From assembly GCA_033807695.1 (NCBI GenBank), contig CM066311.1:2604001-2668000 (forward strand): a stretch of 64,000 bases of DNA. Direction: 5' to 3'. The stretch is from Daedaleopsis sinensis. Lineage: Eukaryota; Basidiomycota; Agaricomycetes; Polyporales; Polyporaceae. A model generated the notes under the pieces. The model searched no databases. It worked only from the letters and a program-made list of their open reading frames with translations, and had not been told where the DNA came from. Positions 22,059-33,431 of this stretch are shown here, piece after piece. Each line of letters starts with the position of its first letter. Position 1 is the stretch's first letter. The position numbers and the translations under genes are program-made.

Positions 22059-25000
22059 CTAGTAGTCAGCATAACCAACATCCATCTCATACTGGTCCTC
22101 TCCATCCTCAGGGCCTAACTCCGGCTCTTCGTCCTCGCTCTCCGCTCCGTTCGTGCCAGTGAGAGTCCCTTCCTGTCCATGAAGTCCTAGTCCGTGCTCG
22201 TGGTCGTCGCCATCGTCGGAATCGGATGGAATGTATCCTCTTGCGGGGTCGTCGTCTTCATCTGAGCTATAAGCAGCGTCAGATGCCGTTCCAGCACCAT
22301 GTACCGGATGCATTGGTGCGTCGTCATCGAGGTTAGGACTGCCCGAGGTATTCATACATGTGGCAGGGCTTCCCGGCGCGTGTGATTCCTGATGCCCCAC
22401 AGCGCCGCCGATGAACCGCATGAACAGATCGCGGTCGCTCCATCTACCACCCAAAGAGACGGAAGGTTAGCTAAGTAAGAATAGAAGGCTTGAGGATCGG
22501 AGGGACGTACATTCCGACGTAGTAAAAGTTCCAATCAAATGTAGATCGGCGCGCAATTGAATGCTGCTCTGCGGCATTGTGTTCCGAGTTATCCACTGTG
22601 GCCTGAGGCGAACCATCGCTGTTCACAGAGTCAGCAAGCCAGCGATAGGGCAGCGACGGGTTTGTGGACCGCTGGTAGTTCCAAGCTGGGACTATGTGCG
22701 CTCCTCGCAGAATCTGACGTGGTGAGAGAAACCCGAAGGGCTCGTCGTCGAGGGACGCGTACTTGAGGCGATGTGGACGAAGTTGTTCTAGGCCACCCGG
22801 GAGCTGCGTGTCGAGGTCGAACCACCGAACCCAAAGTATGTGAAGAAGACTGGGGACGGGGAGTCGGGTGTCCTCGGGGCGTATGCGGTAGGCATTGACA
22901 TGGAAGATCGATAGAACATCAGCGTAAAGGTATGGATGTGCATCGTCTGATGGCGCAAGCATCATAACGTAGGGATGGGTGCGTGGATTGATAGAGTCCT
23001 GCTGGCGTCGCATGTCGTATGATGTGTAATTGACGCGCATGATCTTGTGCAGGTACATGCGGTTACGCTCGATACGGACTTGGGCAAGCTGGCTGCGCGT
23101 GGGTTCCTCCGTGCTAGAGATTGTGGAGTCGTGCCCCTCTAGAGCGTCGAGCCGTCTGTGTACGTGGGTGAGGAGCCGAGGGAGGAAGTCCTGGTGACAG
23201 AGTAGTACCCATTAGCAATCAAGAATAGCAGCCTTGTGGCATCACACCACTATGACGGTTACCTTGAACGCGGGATCCTCCCGGTGCTCTGCAAGGTGTT
23301 GACGGATGTCTATGGGATGAGCCTGCTCCTCGGAAATGTGGGAATGCACCTTAGCCGACGATGGAGGGAGCGGCTCCGATGCTTCAAATGGGAGCTGCAG
23401 AGGAACTTCACAGGGCTGTTGGCGAGGATGCTGAGGGCTTGGCCTGGGACGTGGGCGGCTTCTCGACCCAGAAGGTTCACTGAGCTTCCGGAGATAGGCC
23501 TGGCGGCGTTGATGATGGGCAATCTGCCACGCGAACTTCACAGATTTGTTCGTATGCGCGTAGAATTGCTTGACGCGACGATGTTCGAGCTCTCCCTAGT
23601 AGTAGTAGTAGTAGATGATAGTGAATTGGTCAGCTTGGGGGCATGTGAGATGAAGATCGACACTTACTGTTTGGGTGCTGAAGTTGTCGGTAGTGCCATA
23701 CTGGCGTATCGCTGCAGGGTAATCTCCGAGGCGATGATACTTGTAGGTATGTAAGTTGAGTGTCTTACGTCTTGCCCCTGCACTTGTGCTTGGATGACTC
23801 GGCGGGTGAGCTGATGATGTCTGAGTTGTGGCCTTCCCGCGAGTCGGCTGCTGCCCTGAGCTTGCTGTCGACTTTGCGGTAGATCGAGTAGCACGACGTT
23901 GTCGGGCATGAGTCTCTCTCGGCAGTTCTCGGGTGTCGAACTCTGGACAAACATGGCGCGTGAACGCTCGCATGGCTGCTCCCAGCTTCCGCGTCATCAG
24001 TTCGAAGAGTGCGAGTGTTGATGTTGTATGTAGTCGCAGCTTGGCCAGTGCATGCCAGGTTGCGAGCACAAAAATCATGTCCATGACTATCTTGTTGTGT
24101 CGAGTTTCGAGGAGGCCTTCGAAAGCGAAGTAGGCGCACTGTAGTGTTGTATGGTGAGAGGCGCATTGGGTCAGAATTGAACATGCAAATTATACCTGGA
24201 GGATGTCTTCGAAGTCACGGGCTGCCAGCTTCTTTAAGCCAGACACGTTCGGACCTAGCCTGCGAATAGTGTCGCGTCCAAAAGTGGGTGTCAGGGAGAA
24301 TCTGTGACACCGGTATGAGCATGTGCACAATAGTACTAGTATGGAATAGATGTGGACAAACCTCTCGTCCAGACGCTGCACTAGATCACCACCCGCAGCA
24401 ATCAATATACGTATCAGATGAGTCAGTGTCGCCTTCCACACCCCCAATTCGAATTCGTGCATAAGATCGGGCACGAATAGCTGGTATACATTGACACCAA
24501 ACGCGCAAAGTCTGGCAGATAGCGCACTCTGTTGAACATTTAGTCGGACGATGTGCTCAGCTTGGGCTCACAGAGTGGGTACTCACGCGGGTGGGTGTTA
24601 TCGATTTCGGTGCGACCATTGCTTCTACAGCTGCCCCCTCGGGCCCTATCCCCTTCTCGAAGATGAAAGTACGTGCTGTAGCGATCTGATTATGGACTGG
24701 GTGGTCGTCTTGACGTAAATTGCGCTGGCGGGACTTCATGTCGTTGACCGTTCCCATTTTCGGGATATCCTCTTTCTTCACTAGACAGGATGGGCACGGA
24801 CACTTGGCAAGGTGTTTGATGCATGCGAGGAGGCATCTTCGAAGCCACATGTTGGTATGAATGTGAGTGTGCGGTGAATAGAGCAAATATGTACCGGTAT
24901 CTTACTTTTCGGGATAATCAGCTGAATACGTGAGGATGCGCGGGAATACACGGCGCAGTACGCCATCACCACATTCAACGAGAATGCCATGCAGATACGC

Positions 25001-26603
25001 CTCCAGAAACTCATCGTCCAGAAGGAGATGCCAGATTTCGTTCATCAGCTCACGCTTGCAGAAGCGGAGGACAGCGGCGGTGGCGGGGACATTGTAGATG
25101 GCCTCATACGCTTTTTGAATGGTGAGGGGAAGCTGACAGTGGATCAATATCAGCAACTTGGAACGACATCTGTGGAATGATCGAAAGGCTTACTGAAGGA
25201 ATATATGCCAGATGATGTGCGGCATGAGCATTGGGGCGAGATCGGAAGTACTTGGAGAGACTGCCAAAGAATGCGTAGATCGGCCAGAGGGAGGCAGTGC
25301 CAAAGCTGGTGAGATGTGTCGAGTCGGAGTAGAGGAGGATTGGCGCGACAACATATTCGGTTTCAGGAGAATCACCTGGCTCCCGGTCGAGACGAGCCTT
25401 TGCTTGTATCTTCTCGTGTTCATCGAGCATCACGTCGCTGTTATAGATATCCGTGTATATGCGCTCGAGGGGCGGTGTCTCTGAGCCAGAGGAGAGTGAT
25501 GTTTCGCGTTGCCAGAAGAAACGGAAAGGGAACCAATGATATTGCGAAGCCGTGACATCCTTATATGCTGCACGTACAACCTCACGGAATGAACGGACGA
25601 AGATGCTGCTGACCGTGAATTGCGGGGCTTCTTCTTCAGACGAATATGAGCAGCCTTCTTTGGGCAAACGGATTTTGACAGATGCCTCGCGCCAGCCATC
25701 ATCGGCCGAAAATGCACCTGAAGTGGCCGTGAACTTGTCGAGCCGTGTGAGCTCGCGAGAGGCGTTGAACCCATCAAGATGTGATTGCTGGTACTCTGGT
25801 GCTAGGAATACGTCGTGCACGAGGCGGGTGAGATCACCAGGTGTCTTGCGATCAGAGCCGTTGTACAGCCATTGCATGCATCTGGCCACACTGATGTTGG
25901 CGAAGGGGGCAAATGCGGCGGTGCCAGCATGTGTGACGGAGTCCAGCAAGCGTGTACTGAATGTACCTTGACGATCATGGCTCACAGGCTGAGTTTGGGG
26001 GGTTGTAAAAGTACTTGCATTTGTGAAAGCGTCGAGTGAAAGACCTTCTTCAGGATCACGAGATGGAAGGACACCGAAGTAGCGGCGAAAGACGCCAAAC
26101 CGGTTGGTGAGGGTGTCATAGATAGAAGGAGGGGGAGGGGTATTCTCTGGTGTGGGCCGCACTGCAGTGGCCAGCAACGCAGGTGGAGGTGGGATAGGTG
26201 AAGGAGCACGACGAGGTCGGAGTTGCTCTGGAAGTCCAGCGAGTGATGTTGGTACCATGTCCATGATCCGTCTTGGTGCCCTACGCTTGCGACCTCCTCG
26301 TGTAAACAGCTCCAAGGGAGCATTCTGTTCATCTTGCTATTGCCAACATGAGATGATATTTGAATAGAAAGAGCTTAGTCTTTAATCACGCACCTGGCGC
26401 TGTGCTTCCTCTTCTCTTTCAGCCGCCTCTTTCCGTTCCTGCTCGAGCCTAGCTTGTTTAGCTCGTCGCTGATCCTCCTCCTCTCGTCGTTTGCGCTTGT
26501 TTCGAGGGTCATCGTTAAGTAGTTTGAGTAGTGCAGCGCAAGACTTCTCGTGACTAGCCAAGGACCGACCAATGTCTCGGTTGCACCCACTACATTCAGG
26601 CAT
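22059..26603 (-). CDS. Plavaka transposase, apparently intact, 1323 aa
   Basis: Ten exons: 26603-26394, 26336-25194, 25132-24906, 24836-24587, 24528-24362, 24301-24196, 24138-23668, 23595-23263, 23190-22511 and 22443-22059. Every joint keeps the frame and I find no internal stop. The N-terminus has a C-x2-C...H...C finger (MPECSGCNRDIGRSLASHEK) and a charged coiled coil. The core shows family blocks: SDSTHLTSFGTASLWPIYAF, NAHAAHHLAYIPS, LLDDEFLEAYLHGI, LTYSADYPEK, LLACIKHLAKCPCPSC, FVPDLMHEFELGVWK, ARDFEDILQ, VLATWHALAKLRLH, GELEHRRVKQFYA, NFYYVGIWSDRDLFMRF. Acidic residues in the SDST, DDEF and HEFE blocks are candidates for the catalytic centre. The C-terminus is acidic. Expected role: cut-and-paste transposition of this element in the nucleus. 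The start at MPEC is preferred over an in-frame ATG 60 bp upstream because the finger begins there. Confidence 0.88.
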
Positions 26604-27825
26604 AGAGATCACACAGAGCAGGATGATAGCCAAGTATAGTTGGAGTAGCAGTCTCAATATCATTCGAAACAGTCGTTACAGCATGTAGAGGAGGCCAGGG
26701 TGCGTTGGGGATGATCGTGTTCAGGAAAGAAGTTGAAGGCGCTTGATTGACTCCCAAAATGGCTACCGGGTGTGACCATGCTCAATGATGACTTCCGACC
26801 TTAAATACCAACTGCCATGGCTCTAAAGAGGTTTTGGCTTGTGCAAAAACCTCATATGAGCTCTTCTATCAGTTTTGAAAGCAGACAGGTAGGCCGGAAG
26901 CTATCACACAATTCAACCTTTGGCTCGCGATGTGGGCGCCTAACTGAGATGTTCATAGTCACACAGTCACTCGACTCGAGCATGTCATCTCTTACCAACC
27001 ACCATCTGATTTTCCAGCGCTCACTGCGCATTCCGGCAGAGTGACCTTGTTCTTAGGTACTAGACTTGCTTATTCTTCGATACAAGTTCTATCTGACCTC
27101 TATGACCGTGATAATCAGCCTCAGGGTCTCTCCATGCCGACACAATGCCTGCAAAATGGTATGACCAGTTTGGACACACTGGGCCTGAACCATTCATATC
27201 TCCAGTCCGACACGATGATGCAAGAGCTATGGTGTCAGTTCCTAAGGGGATCGGTCAGTGGACCTAGTAGCACTTGATAATGATCAGATGATAACCGCGT
27301 TGCGATTGGCATAGCGCGCAGCTCATACTGTTGTCAGCACAACAGGCCATGGCGGCTGCACGACCGTTGCAGCAAGAACTCATGTCACCCAAGTATTTCC
27401 GGCTCTCTCAAGTTCGTCACCCCTTCTCTTCATGCGTATTATCCATGCACTCTCTTCTGATCAGTATTATGCTGTATTGATACCATTTCTAGCCCGCTCA
27501 GCCGACTGGTATTTGGCAAGTACATTGTGCCTGTGACACATCCTACTCCTTCAACTTGCCGACCGCGTAATGGTAAGGAACACAAGTCATACCAGAACGG
27601 ACATGCCCGCATCCACAGGTTATTATAAGGTTTTCGTGGACGTCCGCCTTGTGTCTCTACTCTTCTATCCTCTTAACATCTCTCGCTCTTACCGCTGTGC
27701 GGTCTCTCCAGCTCCAAGTCTCTCCTTCTATTCAACTTGCACCTCGTGCCGCTGCGTGACCCCTGCTCCACCGATCTACTTGTCTCATTTCTCTCCGCCA
27801 TCATCATCTATTCACTACTCCGACC
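26604..27825. promoter_or_regulatory. Central divergent spacer of the transposon
   Basis: About 1.2 kb between the starts of the transposase and the DUF6698-like gene. It must hold both promoters if both are expressed. Small frames exist but none has coding support. Confidence 0.35.
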
Positions 27826-29884
27826 ATGGCTAGTACTATCCGTGCTTACCCCCGGTGCGTAGTACTCATCTCCTCTCCACAGTACCGCTCAGACTAATCG
27901 CCTTGACCCCTCCCTCCGTACAGTGAACCCGTTGCACCGTTTACCCCCTCGCGCCATCGTGGTCGTGACTCACATGGACACGACCGAATTCAAGATCATC
28001 ACTCTCACCAGCCGCCTTCGAGTCGACGTGACCATGCCCGGGCTTCACGCTCTCGTAGCCCTCGCGACAATCGAGGCCGTCCACAGTCGCGCCGCAGTCC
28101 TTCCCGGGCACATAGATCGCGTTCACGGTACTCACGCTCACGCAGCCGAGGCCGTCATCATGATCGAAGCCGCACTCCTGCACCACCACCTGAGGAGGAA
28201 GAGGATACTGAGGAGATCTCTGCAGAAGCCGCGCCGACCGATCTCTCTGGTGCATCTCTGTATGAGAACATCATCGGGACGGTGCGTGAAGCGAAGAGTT
28301 CCAAATGGACAATCGCGTGAGTCTCATTCTCAACTTAGTACTTCATTCGTCCATGCGTCAATTGCCGTATCTCTCTCCAGCGACAAGAGCTCTCCTGCTG
28401 GGCAGCTAGCCAAGCATGCCCGATCTATTCCTCGTCGGATTGGACCCTTCTTTGACCTTGGTGATGTCGTTCAGATCGGCATGCTCTGGGAGAACGGTAC
28501 ACCCGAGCGCTGGGACCGGCCTGAAGCCAGGTACGTCTGCCACTTTCTAGCCTCTAACACCTTGCAATGAGCTGAGTCCGCGCGGATCACCACTAGTTAC
28601 TCCCAGAAGGAGAAGAGTCGGCTGCTTCATCAGCGTCAATGTGTCAAGACGTTCCAATGGCTCAAGGATAACATGCCATATTTCGACGAGATGGTCCCGC
28701 TTATGGCTGGGAAAGGTCACGACATCCTCATGATGGGCCGCTTTGTGAATCGTCGTTACTCCCATCACTATGTTTACTCATACTCACTGGCACTTTGTTT
28801 AGCTCGACACACATGCCCGTCAAGCTCGCGCCACTGATATCAATAATATCAAGAAACACATCGCCGAGTACTTCGACGACGTGATGCTCCCGAGCGGACG
28901 CACGATCTCTGCACCCACTAACAATGCCCAGCGGATCAACAAGGTCTTCTTTGGATATGAGGCAGATTGGACAACCATCCAGCTCATTTCCCCGGGCGCA
29001 ATGGAAGAATATGACGCTGATCCCGAAGAGTACGTCTCCGCTTATCCACTTGCAAACTCACTAACATTACGTTCTCACATACTAACAGGTTCCGTAATCT
29101 CTTACGCACGACCACGGACATATTGATTGATCACAACGACAACCCGTCCTTCCTGTACGCCGCGGGGGAGTACAATCCAGACCAAATTGACCATACTCTC
29201 CTGCAAGGCGAGGGTCTGATGCGTGTGAGTGTTCTCTCGGAGCGTGATGGAGCTAGGTGTGTAACTCAGCGCGATTAATTTCAGGCTCTACGGTGTGTCT
29301 ACACGAGCCCTAGCTCGGTGTTTGAGCCTGCTGGTAGAAAGAGTGTGGGCCGCGGATGCATATCGCAGCTCTACAAGATCCATGCCGTGGAGCCGGAAAT
29401 GATTGCTTACATCGCCACACTCGTAGGTGCTGTGGTTATCTCCGCATGATGACACGCTGATCATTGTTTATATAGTACCGTAATGTTCTCACGTCCTCGC
29501 CGAAATGGGAGGAGAAGGATGGACCATTTGATGGGAAGCAGTTCTTCACGAGAATTGTCAACCTCTTCGCAAGCACGAACATAATCGAGGAGACCTGGGC
29601 CCTCGAGACTCTGGCCTGGTGGAACAAGTATATCCCTCCCTTGTCCATTGCAGTGTGTAATGTGCGCTCACAGTCGCCTTTCTAGTCGTGTCTATGGCAG
29701 TCCAACATCCGGAAGTTCACGCACACAAGGTCGTCGTCCCGGTCGCTCGAACCGCTCCCAGGCCGAGCTCCTCGCTGAACAGCGTGCCGCCCGGGCCACT
29801 GCTATCGCCGTTCAAGAGGCTTCCGAGTCATCATCGTTCGACGCTGATGTGTCAATGACCGCACTGGCCACAGGCTCTGCCTAA
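27826..29884 (+). CDS. RS-rich protein with DUF6698-like C-terminal domain
   Basis: Exon 1 is 27826-27854 (MASTIRAYP). Exon 2 (27924-28316) encodes an Arg/Ser-rich, SR-like region with runs such as SRSRYSRSRSRGR, then an acidic PPPEEEEDTEE segment. Exons near 28381-28530, 28597-28744, 28801-29031, 29090-29225 and 29284-29424 follow, and the last from 29476. The C-terminal half reads EFRNLLRTTTDILID, EGLMRALRCVYTSPSS, MIAYIATLYRNVLTSSPKWE and LETLAWWN, the pattern I know from DUF6698 proteins of mushrooms. The joints near 28745-28800 and after 29630 are uncertain. The domain's function is unknown. Because it lies between the same terminal repeats as the transposase, a role as accessory or cargo protein is plausible but unproven. 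Confidence 0.7.
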
Positions 29885-31020
29885 TGAGCCTCCGCTTACT
29901 TTGCCTACTCATCTCGGCTTCGTCAGGTCGACGGCGGGATCTGTCGACCACGCTCGCTCTCTTATGACCACTATCGTTACTCCAAACTTGAATATATACT
30001 TCATTGCTGGCATTGAAACTTCCGAGTCTTTGATCGCTGTGTGTGATGTTCGCACGACTCCTGAGCGTCCATAACGAATCAGCGTCTACAACGAATCAGC
30101 CATTCGACTACTAACCGGATACGTACCACCCACTGAAAGCATCGGCGACCTACCAAGTCCCCACCAGACATCAAATCCTGCACGAGCCATGCATTCTCCA
30201 AGTGAGATTGCTTTAGATTGTAATCACATAGCGGGAGGATTGCAGTGATTGAATAGGTGCTTCATTTGCTTATATTCCATCACAATCAACTACGCGACTC
30301 GCAACCGCTTGGAGCGACTCGCCGGGGCTTGCAATCCGTTTGGCCTTTTGCTGATGAAGCAAAGCGGCGCGTCACAGGTCACAGGGACCCAATCCGCGAC
30401 GCAATGAGGCACCGGTCACTGGTCACAGCAGCTGGTGCCGCCCGTGACCAGCAATTCCGGGCGTTTAGAGCACCATATATGGCAAAATTTCGGGCGCCTC
30501 CGGCGCCCCGAGCCCCCGGTCACACCGTTTCGGGGGTCCCGCCGCGCCGCTTTGACGACTCCAACCGGTCACAGGTCACACCCAGCGCCGCTTTGCTTTG
30601 ATTAGTACAGTAGTAGTACACACACGACAACTTGGCATGATTACTAGTAGGTACTACTAGTCACTAGTACCACTGCCAGGTCTTCCGCTCTCAAGTCCTA
30701 ACATGCCGCTGTCATCCAGGGACTGCTCTCCACATAGACCCCATGAAAGCACGTACATGTAGCTGTCTGCGCACTGACGACTTCAATGCGACGGCACGAT
30801 GAGGACTAGTGACTGTCCAAGCATGTATACCTCGTAGACTGATGATCCCAAAGCTAGTAACTAGATCTAGAGACCGAGGGGTCGCATTAAATAGTAAGTA
30901 CTAATCTTTATGCCTCTATTTAAGCTTCTGGATAAATAAACTAGCCCAGTGTACAGAACACCGAGTTTTAGATAAAATTGTAGTAGTAAACAGTGGAGGT
31001 ATGAGGACATTGAGGAGGCT
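29885..31020. other. Element interior, 3' side
   Basis: No gene beyond the DUF6698-like frame. It contains the foldback element described separately and TAGTAC/TACTAG-rich stretches near 30603-30670. Confidence 0.4.
30352..30602. mobile_element. Small foldback/MITE-like element with GGTCAC repeats
   Basis: A perfect 14-bp inverted pair, AAGCAAAGCGGCGC near 30357-30370 and GCGCCGCTTTGCTT at 30585-30598, bounds about 250 bp. Inside are six forward GGTCAC hexamers (30377, 30414, 30421, 30519, 30568, 30574) and one reverse (30444). No coding capacity. I did not find a convincing target-site duplication. Confidence 0.45.
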
Positions 31021-31503
31021 CGGTCACCTCGGAGGCTCGGACTCCGTCCCTGGGCCCGCCGGCTCGGTCCGCCTGTGGCAGACGCCGGCTCGGCGTGATC
31101 CGCACCAAGTTCAACTTGAGTTTTAAAGTGAACTTGAACTTGAATTTTTAACTTGAACTTGAACTTGAACTGAGATCAAACCTAAATCTCAAGTTTAACT
31201 TGAATAACAACGAATCGAACCAACACTCCTGGTCCGAATAAGCATTTGCTGGAATTGAACCTAAAAAGTCCTGCATAGAACTCGATTTCTCGCGACTAAG
31301 TCCGGTGCTGCCCGTCATACATTAGGGTACAAACCAAGCTTGCAAGTGATGTACACGAGCAAAGATCAAGCTTGCAAAGCAACATGAATAGTATAATCAA
31401 GTCTGGGAGTCGGAGACTAAATTCCAGTTGCTGGACTTGAAATTGCATATCTGAACATGAAATCTAGGCAATAAAATGTTTTTGTCCGGTGCTGCCCGTC
31501 ATA
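31021..31503 (-). repeat. Right terminal inverted repeat with a doubled terminus
   Basis: 31021-31319 mirrors the left arm. The 20-bp terminus GTCCGGTGCTGCCCGTCATA occurs twice, at 31300-31319 and 31484-31503. Only the outer one abuts the target-site duplication. Confidence 0.8.
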
Positions 31504-31509
31504 GATGCT
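31504..31509. repeat. Target-site duplication, right copy (GATGCT)
   Basis: Exact repeat of 20817-20822, directly outside the right terminus. Confidence 0.75.
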
Positions 31510-33260
31510 GCTGGGTATCTAGTTGGTGGTTCGAGTTGCGGCATGACTCGCGCTAGCTCGCGCTTCGTCGCTGGCAGCAACCGGTTCGGAATGTTCCGTA
31601 GTACTTAGCAGTAATCCCTCTGGCGCTCGCAAGGCGCTCGTACTAGTGCCAGCAGTCACAGTGCGGACTCCGGAGCTCGAGCACGGTGTCGACGACGACG
31701 ACGAGCTTACCTGTGACGAGCAGCCCATTCGTGCCGTGGCTCCTCGTCTTCTAGCACCTCCCGGAAACGTTTCACACAATGTGGTCGCTATGATTGACTG
31801 CGTAGACAGCAGTGAGTAATCAGTCCCTCCCTTTTCCCCATCCAGCTCACTGGGACGACGCTTCTACATGTCAGATATCAGCGGGAAATATCGCGATGAC
31901 AGCAAAGTCTATGGCATCGGACTCTACAGCCGATGATATAAACACCAGAGCCTGGTTGTTCGACGCTTCGCTACTTACCTGCCACGACATACATTTGCAA
32001 ACATACATACATGAAGATCTCTGGCAGCGAGATCTTCAAGACTCTTTGATCATCTGCATCCATGTACGCCTCTTATCTCGCTTATGTCTACTAGTCTGAT
32101 CCAGTACGCTCACCGCAGGAAGACCTGCTCCCGTTACCTGACTATCGACAAACGACTCTTCGAAGTACTCAGGAAACCCACCTCTCGAACGTTCAGGGCA
32201 TCACGCTCTGTTCATCTCCACGCCTTCTACTCCTGGTCCACTCACGCTTAGACGCTTCTGACCATCCTTGGCGACATGCGACTTACTGCGGCTTTGGTCT
32301 AGACACTTAGCCAATCATCCTCATGATGAACCCTCCTAATCCCCGTCGCGCTAACCGACTTTCAAGTTCGACACAACTACTCGATGGCTCTACGAGTGCG
32401 TCTTGCGTCTTACGGAGCAACATTCTACTGCTATCTCTCATGGATATTCAATGTTCAAGGCGGTCACACGGGACGCCGGTATCCGCCTCCATCCCCTTCC
32501 AGGCTTCGACTACTCAGCCCTCCATACAACTCCGACTTCGCTTACTCTGACCTGACTGCCGAACTCGAACCCTACGACCCTCAGTACCTACTAGGTCGAT
32601 ACTGCTACAGTAACAACCCCCGTCGCCAGCACTCGACTTTCAACACTCACCACATTCGATACCTCCACGAGTCGTGGGTGCCGCTGCGTCTCGACAATGC
32701 GGCTCCCTCCATCTAGCTCGTCCTAACGCATACAACGTCCGAGTCGGATACGCCGGTCTCCGCCTTCACCCCTTTAAGTTTCGATTAGCCCGGCTGCCAT
32801 GCAACTCGCGCCAAGCGCCCTCGACCTCTGTGTTGCCAGTGTGATCTTCGACTCGAACACGAGTTCCCGTCTCCTCTCTCTCAGTCAGTTAGGGCACCTC
32901 TACGATCCAACGTCTATCTATTCCACTCCGGACCTCGTAGCGTGTACTTGTACCTGCTGTCCGCTCGCCGTGGCTTCAAGTTCTATTATCTAGTCTTGTG
33001 CCACCTGCTCCTACTACCTGCTCCTGTGCCATACTCGGTCGTCCTGCTTCGTCTTCTTTCACTTTGTACAGGCTTCCGAGCGTACCGAGGATACTGCGAA
33101 GGAGATCGGCCCAGATGACGTCACCTATGTACTCCGACTGGTTTGGCAAGCCTCGGTTCTTTGAAACTGTAGAGGCACCGTTTCTCGTACGTCGAACACT
33201 ACGGTACGTATATACTTCTCAGATCGATGAATGAGCTCAGATGACAAACTGTCCGATGCA
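31510..33260. other. No supported gene; possible decayed coding repeats
   Basis: Several short open frames look like fragments of coding DNA but none joins into a gene. Two related stretches, about 32355-32515 and 32634-32790, share CGACTTTCAA at the start and a CGCCGGT-TCCGCCT-CACCCC-T block later, suggesting a diverged tandem duplication. Confidence 0.35.
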
Positions 33261-33320
33261 GCACAGCCGGACAGCCATGAATCCCACAGGCCTGCCAGCT
33301 GCGCCGTAGCATCCGCGGGG

Positions 33321-33328
33321 TATATAAG
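33321..33328 (+). promoter_or_regulatory. TATA box of the left F-box gene
   Basis: TATATAAG lies 104-111 bp before the ATG at 33432. The inverted copy has a degraded version (TATTTGAATA). Confidence 0.6.
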
Positions 33329-33431
33329 GGGCGTCGGTGGTGCCAAGAAGGTTCGTCCCCCACAGTAACTTGATCACCACAGTCTACAGGAGCTCTCAGT
33401 AAGAACCATAACCACTGCCGCAAGCACCTCC

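Larger units (their letters stand above)
20823..31503. mobile_element. Complete Plavaka-type DNA transposon, 10.7 kb
   Basis: The element begins TATGACGG and ends CCGTCATA, and is flanked by a perfect 6-bp duplication. Long imperfect terminal inverted repeats occupy 20823-21130 and 31021-31503. They match closely over a segment that includes TTAAACTTGAGATTTAGG, a TTCAAG repeat and the block GATCACGCCGAGCCGGCG. Inside are a ten-exon Plavaka transposase on the minus strand and an RS-rich DUF6698-like gene on the plus strand, divergent from a 1.2-kb central spacer. With an open transposase, matching ends and a clean duplication it looks recent and possibly autonomous; activity is inference. Confidence 0.85.

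Noticed and set aside
22059..26603. KDZ (Zisupton-like) transposase instead of Plavaka
   Set aside because: Blocks such as NAHAAHHLAYIPS, LTYSADYPEK and FVPDLMHEFELGVWK are Plavaka patterns, and the CxC fingers of KDZ are absent.
27923..28570. ATG-started frame of 215 codons within the DUF6698-like gene
   Set aside because: It is out of frame with the spliced protein; the correct frame gives the RS-rich region and joins the domain exons.
31312..31319. Inner CCGTCATA as the true right end of the transposon
   Set aside because: The bases after it (CATTAG) do not match the left flank GATGCT; the outer copy has an exact duplication.
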